Positions 49,830 through 56,900 of a stretch of DNA of 64,000 nucleotides are shown here, piece by piece; position 1 is the stretch's first letter, and the number at the start of each line of letters is the position of its first letter. The notes beneath the pieces were generated by a model. That model made no database searches. It was given only the letters and a program-made list of their open reading frames with translations, and was not told the DNA's origin. This DNA comes from Cryobacterium algoritolerans. GTDB taxonomy: Bacteria > Actinomycetota > Actinomycetes > Actinomycetales > Microbacteriaceae. The position numbers and the translations under genes are program-made. The DNA lies in NCBI RefSeq assembly GCF_004402785.1, contig NZ_SOFP01000005.1:1-64000 (forward strand), given 5' to 3'.

Positions 49830-50312
49830 TTACCGTGTTCCCCAGTTGTAGAGCTGTTTGTGGAGTTTGAGATAGACAAAGGTCTCGGTCGAGTTGACGC
49901 CCTCCAGGCCGCGGATCTGCGAGTTGAGCAGGGCGATGAGCTCGTCGTCGTCTTCGCAGACGACCTCGGCGAGGATGTCGAAGGAGCCGGCGGTGAGTAC
50001 GACGTAATCGACGGCCGGGATGGCCGCCAGCTTGTCGGCCAGGATCCGGGTGTCGCCGCTGGCACGGATGCCGATCATGGCCTGGCGGTAGAAGCCCAGC
50101 TGCATCGGGTCGGTCACGGCCACCACCTGCATGACGCCGGCCTCGGTGAGTTTCTGCACCCGCTGCCGCACCGCCGCTTCGCTCAGGCCGACTGCTTTCC
50201 CGATTTCCGCATACGAGCGTCGCCCGTCGACCTGCAGCTGCTCGATGATCTTCTTGGACACCTCGTCCAGGTGGGTCGGCTTCGCTGCCGCACCGCGTCC
50301 GTTTCCGCTCAT
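49830..50312 (-). CDS. Lrp/AsnC-family transcriptional regulator
   Basis: This 160-residue regulator has an N-terminal helix-turn-helix (LDEVSKKIIEQLQVDGRRSYAEIGKAVGL, then EAAVRQRVQKLTEAGVMQVV) and a C-terminal RAM domain (LTAGSFDILAEVVCEDDDELIALLN) for amino-acid binding and oligomerisation. It precedes the aminotransferase gene by three bases. The ATG is directly at a predicted transcription start with no ribosome-binding site, so the mRNA is probably leaderless. Self-regulation through the TTGCC-GGCAA palindrome upstream is likely. Confidence 0.9.
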   Translation of the reverse strand: MSGNGRGAAAKPTHLDEVSKKIIEQLQVDGRRSYAEIGKAVGLSEAAVRQRVQKLTEAGVMQVVAVTDPMQLGFYRQAMIGIRASGDTRILADKLAAIPAVDYVVLTAGSFDILAEVVCEDDDELIALLNSQIRGLEGVNSTETFVYLKLHKQLYNWGTR

Positions 50313-50318
50313 TCAGCG

Positions 50319-50347
50319 ATTATGCCAGTGAGATTGCCATTCGGCAA
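50319..50347 (-). promoter_or_regulatory. lrp promoter with overlapping palindrome
   Basis: On the minus strand TTGCCG (50347-50342), a 17-base spacer and CATAAT (50324-50319) lie six bases before the ATG. The -35 box is inside TTGCCATTCGGCAA (50334-50347), a 5-4-5 palindrome likely to be the Lrp operator. Further out, GGATTCCG (50349-50356) and CGGAATCC (50379-50386) form another inverted repeat. Confidence 0.6.
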
Positions 50348-50442
50348 GGGATTCCGTAGCGAAAAGGGTGTAAAACTGCGGAATCCAGAGTTGAGTCCGG
50401 ATTGCCAGTCGCCCTGCCGCCTTCGACAGGATGCCGGTCAAG

Positions 50443-50527
50443 GAGACGTGCCGGAGAATGAGACGTGCCGGACACCGAGTCGGGTCCGAGAATGAGACGG
50501 GTCGGACACTGAGTCGGGTCCGACACT
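50443..50527. repeat. 34-base tandem repeat (two full units and one partial) upstream of the FHA gene
   Basis: Full units are 50460-50493 and 50494-50527, matching at 29 of 34 positions; a 17-base partial unit is at 50443-50459. Each unit contains GTCGGACAC / GGGTCCGA-type short inverted segments. They lie 20-100 bases before the FHA start codon and have no coding frame. Confidence 0.8.
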
Positions 50528-50545
50528 GAACGGAAGGCCGGTTCC

Positions 50546-51583
50546 ATGGCACGTGTTGGGTACCTGGTGGCGCCGGGGGAAGAGGCCGAGTGGTCCTTCG
50601 TCGTCGGGCGCGCATTCCTGGCCGCCCTTCCGGCGGCCACTCCGGCCGTGGTCGTTGCCGCGCTGGATGCCCTCACCGGCGCACCGACAGTCGAGGCCGA
50701 GGCGCTCGTTGCGCTCCTGCCACTCGGCGGCGATCGCGCGGTCGACAGCTTCGCCGTGATCGTGCAGCGGGAGCCCACCGACGAGGACGGCGTGCCGGTG
50801 TCGGTGATAGTCCGGGGCGAGATCGCGGTCGACGTGTTTTCGGTGGGTGGGTCACGGCGCTTCGCGGCCGGCGACATCCGCCCGTGGTTGCTGGCCGATT
50901 TTCGGGCCGTGACCGGCCTCGTGATAGGCGGCCCGGCGCGCGCAGTCGTGCCGGCCGGGCTGCTCGACTCCGGACGACCGTTTCTCGGCGGCACCGTCTC
51001 GGCGAGCCGCCTGTTCTGGACGCTCGTGGATCAGCCCGAGAGCATGGAGGCGACGATCATCCGGGCCCCGCGCCCTCCGGCCGTCGACGCGGACACCGTG
51101 CTCCGCCTGCCGAGGATGCAGGAGGACACGGTGATCCTGCCGCCTCAGGGCTCCCGGCGGCGGCGGCCTGCGCCCGTTCCGGCCGAAGCGGCCGCCGAGG
51201 CAGGACAGGCAGGACGGGCGGGCGCTCCCGAGCGCGCGTTTTATGGACTGCGACTGCCGGACAGAACGGAGGTGAGGCTCGACACGGCGTGCCGGCTGGG
51301 CCGGCACCCGCGTCCGGCCCGGGTGGCCGAAGTGCCGCCGCCGCGGCTGTTCGAGATTGCTTCGCCGACGTCGGGCGTGTCAGGAACTCATCTCGACATC
51401 CGCCAGGTCGGCGACTCGGTGGTGGTCACCGACCTCGGATCCACGAACGGCACCATCGTCACGCTTGCCGGCCGACGCCCGCAACGGCTGGGTTCCGGGC
51501 AGTCCCTCGCCGTGCTCCCCGGTACGAGACTGGACATCGGGGACGGTAATATCATCGAGATCCTCCCCGCGAGCGGCGACTAG
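50546..51583 (+). CDS. FHA-domain protein of the envelope kinase cluster
   Basis: This 345-residue protein has an N-terminal globular domain of unknown type (residues 1-170), a Pro/Ala/Arg linker and a C-terminal FHA domain. The FHA part has RLGRHPRPARV, then SGVSGTHLDIR and VVVTDLGSTNGTIV, the complete phosphothreonine-binding pattern (Gly-Arg, Ser-x-x-His, Thr-Asn-Gly). A kinase and a phosphatase follow at once, so it is probably a phosphothreonine reader for this pathway. Thr residues in TVLRLPRMQEDTVILPPQG may be phosphorylation sites. It is first in the rightward gene set. Confidence 0.88.
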   Translation: MARVGYLVAPGEEAEWSFVVGRAFLAALPAATPAVVVAALDALTGAPTVEAEALVALLPLGGDRAVDSFAVIVQREPTDEDGVPVSVIVRGEIAVDVFSVGGSRRFAAGDIRPWLLADFRAVTGLVIGGPARAVVPAGLLDSGRPFLGGTVSASRLFWTLVDQPESMEATIIRAPRPPAVDADTVLRLPRMQEDTVILPPQGSRRRRPAPVPAEAAAEAGQAGRAGAPERAFYGLRLPDRTEVRLDTACRLGRHPRPARVAEVPPPRLFEIASPTSGVSGTHLDIRQVGDSVVVTDLGSTNGTIVTLAGRRPQRLGSGQSLAVLPGTRLDIGDGNIIEILPASGD

Positions 51584-51623
51584 CCGGCTGCGTGTCCACG
51601 CTCCAATTTTGGAAGGCACAATC

Positions 51624-52442
51624 GTGACCAAGATTGGTCAAGGCTCCACCGGCTTCACGCTCGAGCTCCCGTCGGTGCACAGGACGGTCACGCTGGCCTG
51701 GGCGGCGATGACCGACACCGGGCACCGTCGGGAGGTCAACGAGGACAGCCTGCTCTCCGAGCCGCCGATCTTCGCCGTCGCCGACGGCATGGGCGGACAC
51801 TCGGCCGGCGACGTCGCCAGTGCCGCGGTCGTCACCCGGTTGGCCGAATTCGCCGGGCGCGACCACCTCGATCCCGAAGCGATCAACGGGGCGCTCAGCC
51901 TCGCCGTCGCCGACATGGCAACGGGCGAAGGCGTCACCGACCTCGGGACCGGCACGACGGTGACCGGAGCCGCTGTCGCTGTCGTCTCCGGCGCGCCCCA
52001 GTGGATCGTCTTCAACATCGGCGATTCCCGGGTCTACCAGCTCACCTCCGGAGTTCTCGAACAGGTCACCACCGACCACTCCGTGGTGCAGGAACTCGTC
52101 GACGCCGGGCGCATCACCCGCGATGAAGCGGACGTGCACCCGCACGGCAACATCATCACCCGGGCCGTAGGATTCCACGAGCCGCCGATTCCCGACTACC
52201 GGGTACTCCCGATCCAGCCGGGCATGCGGCTGCTGGTCTGCTCCGACGGCCTCACCAAGGAACTCACGGCGTACGGCATCCGTCATTTTCTGATCTCCAA
52301 CCCTCGGGCAGCCGACGCGGCGAAGTCCCTCGTCGACGCCGCACTCGAGAACGGCGGGCGTGACAACGTCACCGTGATCGTGCTGGACGTGCTCGATGTC
52401 GGGGACCTCTCACCTTCAGCCGTACCCCCAGAGTTGGGGTAG
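51624..52442 (+). CDS. PP2C-family Ser/Thr phosphatase
   Basis: This 272-residue cytoplasmic phosphatase starts at GTG 51624, with GGAAGG eight bases ahead. The metal and catalytic motifs of PPM/PP2C enzymes are intact: REVNEDSLL, FAVADGMGGHSAGDVAS, FNIGDSRVYQL, LLVCSDGLTKELT and GGRDNVTVIVLDV. It probably reverses the phosphorylation made by the adjoining kinase. It is the second gene of the set, 40 bases after the FHA gene. The short N-terminal lead before the fold (LELPSVHRTVTLAWAA) is unremarkable. Confidence 0.93.
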   Translation: MTKIGQGSTGFTLELPSVHRTVTLAWAAMTDTGHRREVNEDSLLSEPPIFAVADGMGGHSAGDVASAAVVTRLAEFAGRDHLDPEAINGALSLAVADMATGEGVTDLGTGTTVTGAAVAVVSGAPQWIVFNIGDSRVYQLTSGVLEQVTTDHSVVQELVDAGRITRDEADVHPHGNIITRAVGFHEPPIPDYRVLPIQPGMRLLVCSDGLTKELTAYGIRHFLISNPRAADAAKSLVDAALENGGRDNVTVIVLDVLDVGDLSPSAVPPELG

Positions 52443-52557
52443 TCGCTTCCGGCTGTGCGGCCTGACCGTTGCCTAGACTTATCAGACGCTCGTCGTTTAC
52501 CCGTTCGGCCCGCGTTCACCGCACGCTCGACACGCACCGTTACACGGGGAGGCGAAC

Positions 52558-53979
52558 ATGGCTCGACGATTGCCCTCGACGCCCCCGAATCTCCCGGGGT
52601 TCTCCTACCTCAGGGTGCTCGGATCCGGTGGCTTCGCCGACGTGTTCCTGTACGAGCAGAACATGCCCAGGCGCCAGGTGGCCGTCAAGGTGCTGCTCGC
52701 TGAAATCGTGAACGACCACGTGCGCCAGCTGTTCCAGGCCGAGGCCAACCTGATGGCGCAGCTCAGCTCGCACCCGTCGATCCTGACGGTGTTCCAGGCC
52801 AGTGTGTCCGCCGACGGCCGGCCGTACCTGGTGATGGAGTACTGCTCCTCCACGCTCAGCCAACGCTTCCGGGTCGAAGCCCTCCCGGTGCCCGAGGTGC
52901 TGCGGATCGGTATCAAGGTCGCCAGCGCAGTGGAGACCGCCCACCAGAGCGGGGTGCTGCACCGGGACCTGAAACCGTCGAACATCCTGGTCACGGCTTA
53001 CGGTCATCCTGTCCTGTCTGACTTCGGAATCGCGGCCACCCTCGGCGAGGTGGAGAACTCCGAAGCAATCGGCCTGTCGATCCCGTGGTCTGCCCCCGAG
53101 GTGCTCCTCGACGAGGTTTCCGGCTCGATCGCCTCCGAGGTGTGGTCGCTGGGTGCGACCCTGTACTCTCTGCTGGCCGGACGGTCGCCGTTCGAACTGC
53201 CGGGCGAGGAGAACAGTTCAGCCCAGATCATGGCCAGGATCAACAAGGCCAGGATTCCGGCTCTGGATCGGGCGGATGTGCCGGCCCGGCTCGAACTCAT
53301 CCTCGCGAAGACCATGTCCCGGCGGCCGGAACTGCGGCAGCGCAGCGTGCTCGAGCTCATCCGCGAGTTGCAATCGGTTGAAGCGGAACTCGGCCTGGCG
53401 CAGACCCCGCTCGAGGTGGTGATGGACGGATGGGCGACGGACACCGTCGCCGACCAGTCCGACAAGACCCGGATCACCGGTGTGAACTCGGTCGACGCCT
53501 ACGCCGGCCGGCGCCGGCGCCGCAGGCCCGAGGCATCGAAGAGCTTGCCGCGTTCGGCGACCCGGCCGCCCAGCCTGACCGGCGGCGAGTCCGTGACGAC
53601 CGCACACCGACCCCGGCGGCGAAGCCTCACCCTCTGGGCGCTCATCGCGGCCGCGGTGATCATCGTCGGCCTCGCGGGCACCTCGGCGACGATCCTCGTG
53701 CGCCAGGTCGGCTCCGGCATCCCCACGGTCAGCGACGTGTCTGGCGAGCTCCGCAACGGCACGGTGCGCTTCAGCTGGGCCGACCCCGGGGTGAGGGACG
53801 GTGACAGCTACGTCGTGGCACTGCGCACCGGCGAGAGCAGCATCCAGCGCGGAACGGAATTCAGTGTCGACCCCAAGGGGCAGCCGCGGGTCTGCGTGAC
53901 CGTGACCGTCAACCGCGACGGAAAAGGCGGGACGCCCAGCGGGGAGAAGTGCGTCGACACCGCCGGTGAGGGCCCATGA
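52558..53979 (+). CDS. Membrane Ser/Thr protein kinase with FN3-like exterior
   Basis: This 473-residue kinase has an intact catalytic domain in residues 15-280: LGSGGFADVFLY, K44 in VAVKVL, HRDLKPSNIL with D137, and D155 in DFGIA. A basic juxtamembrane stretch (AGRRRRRRPEASK) follows, then one helix (LWALIAAAVIIVGLAGTSAT) and a roughly 95-residue exterior part (TVSDVSGELRNGTVRFSWAD to CVTVTVNRDGKGG) that looks like a fibronectin type III module, not the PASTA repeats of PknB. A GGGGAGG site lies before the ATG. The stop overlaps the giant protein start (ATGA, 53976-53979). Confidence 0.92.
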   Translation: MARRLPSTPPNLPGFSYLRVLGSGGFADVFLYEQNMPRRQVAVKVLLAEIVNDHVRQLFQAEANLMAQLSSHPSILTVFQASVSADGRPYLVMEYCSSTLSQRFRVEALPVPEVLRIGIKVASAVETAHQSGVLHRDLKPSNILVTAYGHPVLSDFGIAATLGEVENSEAIGLSIPWSAPEVLLDEVSGSIASEVWSLGATLYSLLAGRSPFELPGEENSSAQIMARINKARIPALDRADVPARLELILAKTMSRRPELRQRSVLELIRELQSVEAELGLAQTPLEVVMDGWATDTVADQSDKTRITGVNSVDAYAGRRRRRRPEASKSLPRSATRPPSLTGGESVTTAHRPRRRSLTLWALIAAAVIIVGLAGTSATILVRQVGSGIPTVSDVSGELRNGTVRFSWADPGVRDGDSYVVALRTGESSIQRGTEFSVDPKGQPRVCVTVTVNRDGKGGTPSGEKCVDTAGEGP

Positions 53980-56900
53980 TCCGCCGGTGGCTCTCCGCCC
54001 ACCGGACGCTGTTCACCACGACGCTGGCCGGCACCGTCATCGTAGCGGTCATTGCCACCGTGGCGATTGTGTCGGGCGGCTACACCGCCCAGCGGCTCGA
54101 TCTCGGCGATGCCGCAGTCTGGGTGACGAACGAGGCCCGCCAGGTGGTCGGACGAGCCAACACGGCCGTCTTCGAACTCAACACGGTCGTCGAAGCAGGG
54201 AGCTCCCGACTCGACGTCGTGCAGCAGGGAGCCACCGTCCTGGTGCTCGACCGTGGCAGCAACTCCGTCGACATCATCGACCCGGCAACGGCGAAGGTCA
54301 CGAAGAGCGTGGCACTTCCGCCCAAGGCGCCGGGCATCTTCCTCGCCGGCGATCGTGCCGTCGTCGTCTCGAACGGCGACGTCTGGAATCTGGCGGCCGA
54401 CCGGCTCGCCGGCTTCGACAGCACCGCCCCACCGGCGCTTGCCTTCGGCGCCGGGTCCGTGGTCAGCATGGACGCCGACGGGATGCTGTCTGCGTTCACA
54501 CCGGCAACCGGCTCCCTGTCGCTCGTCGATCCGACCTACCCCGACTCGATCTCGTCCGCCGTGACTATGTCCGCGGGCGGTCCCGAAGACAGCTACCAGC
54601 TGACCAGTGTCGGCGGCCAGTGGGCGCTGTTCAACGCGTCGACCCGGCACCTGTTCCTCCCCGGCGGCGAGGTCGACCTCTCACGGGACATTCGTGCCGG
54701 TGACGGACCGCTGTTGCAGGAGCCCAGCGTTCGCGGGGACCGGGTACTGGTCGCGCACCGCGGCGGCCTCGAGGCGGTTCCCCTGGCCGGGGGACGCCCG
54801 TCGACGTTGGTCAGCGGACGGGCCGGACCGGCCGTCGCCCCGGCCTCGGACGCCGACTGCTCCTATGCAGCATGGGGAGACGGCACCGTATGGCGCGATT
54901 GCGCCGGCGACCCGGCGAACGGCAGGTCCAAGACCCTCACCGGCCTCGCGGGCGACGCCCGGCTCGCCTTCCGCCGGAACGGCACGGGGATGGTGCTCAA
55001 CGACGCGCTCAACGGGGGATCCTGGGCTGTGCAGCGCGGGAATGAGCTCATCGACAACTGGGCCGAGCTGATCGACACCAACAGGGACCAGCAGAGGGTT
55101 GTGGAGAACAACAACGACACCCCGCCGGAGTTCGACAAGGCGCAGGTCCCTCCGGTCGCCGTCGACGACGATTTCGGCGCGCGACCGGGGCGCACCGTGA
55201 TCCTGCCCGTGCTGCTGAACGATTTCGACCCGAACGGCGATGTCCTGGTGATCGACTCACTCACCACCCTCCCATCCGGGACCGGCCGACTCGACCTGAT
55301 CGGGAACACCCAGCAGGTGGAATTGACGCTGGCACCGACCGCGACGGGCACGGTGAGCTTCGGTTACACCATCAATGACGGCCGGGGCGGCAAAGCCTCG
55401 GCAACGGTCACGGTCACCGTCCGAGGTCCGGAGGAGAACTCCGCCCCGGTGCAGGCGCGCGGCACTCACACGACGGTGAGGTCCGGCGGCCGGGTGACCA
55501 GCCAGGTGCTCGGCGACTGGGTCGACCCGGACGGCGACCCGATCTACCTGACCGAGGCGACCGCGATCGCGCCGGACCAGATCAGCTTCACCCCCGGCGG
55601 CGCCGTCGTCTACACGGATGCCGGCGGCGGCTCTGACGCGAAGTCCATCCGCCTCAGTGTGTCCGACGGCCGGGCGAGCGGCAGCGGGACGCTCTCGGTG
55701 GCGGTCCGTCCATCCGGATCGGTGCCGATCGTCGCCGAGGCCTTCGTCGTGCTCGCCACGGCCGGCGCCGAGGTGACGGTGTCTCCGCTCGAGCATGTCC
55801 GCGGCGGATCGGCGCCCCTCCGGCTCAGCAGCGTGCCGGCGAAACCGGATGTGACCATCACCCCGGACTTCGACGGCGGACGCTTCCGTTTCGCCAGCAA
55901 CGCGGTTGGAGTGCACGAGATCGAATACGCGGTGACGGACGGGGCGCTCACTGCGACCGGTCGCATCCGCGTCAACGTGTCTGCGGCACCCGACGTCAAC
56001 AGCACACCCATCACCGTTCCGCACACGACGTTCCTGCGCGGCCAGCAAGCCACCCTCGTGGACGTGCTCGCGACCGATATCGACCCGGCCGGTGGCGTAC
56101 TACTGGTCACCGGCACAACGAACGTGACGCCCGCCAGCGGGCTGAGGGTCGAGATCCTCGACCAGCGCATCATCCGGGTGACGCTCACGAAGCCCCTCGA
56201 GAACGGCTCGGTCGCGTTCGGCTACCGGATCAGCAATGGTCTGGCCGACGCCGAGGGAACGGTGACGGTGATCGAGATCCCGCCACCAGCCCGGAAGCAG
56301 GCCCCCCTCGCCGTGACCGACACTGTCTCCGTGCGGGTCGGAGATGCCATCGACGTGCCGGTCCTGGCGAACGATGAACACCCCGATGGCGACACCCTCA
56401 CACTCGATCCCACTCTTGCCACCGGGCTCCCGGCCGGAGCGGGCCTGCTCTTCGCCTCGGGCACCGTGCTGCGCTACCTTGCCCCGAACTCGACCGGCAA
56501 CTTCACCGCGGTCTACCGGGTGAACGCGCCGGACGGCCAGTTCGCCAACGCCGAGGTGCGCATTTCGGTGCGGGAAGCCGACTCCAAGTCGAACAATCCG
56601 CCCGTGCCGAAGTCGGTGACCGCGCGAGTGCTCGCCGGCGACACCGTGCGGATCCCCATCCCGCTGTCGGGAATTGACCCCGACGGCGACTCGGTGCAGC
56701 TGGTCGGCCAGGAGACCAACCCGAACAAGGGCTCGGTGACGATCGGAAGCTCCGACTCGATCAACTACACCGCGGGGGAGTATTCGACCGGCACGGACAC
56801 CTTCACCTACTCGGTCGTCGATGCACTGGGCGCCCGCGCCGTCGGCACCGTGCGGGTGGGAATCAGCCCGCGGCTGGACGGCGCCCGCAACCCGGTCGCC

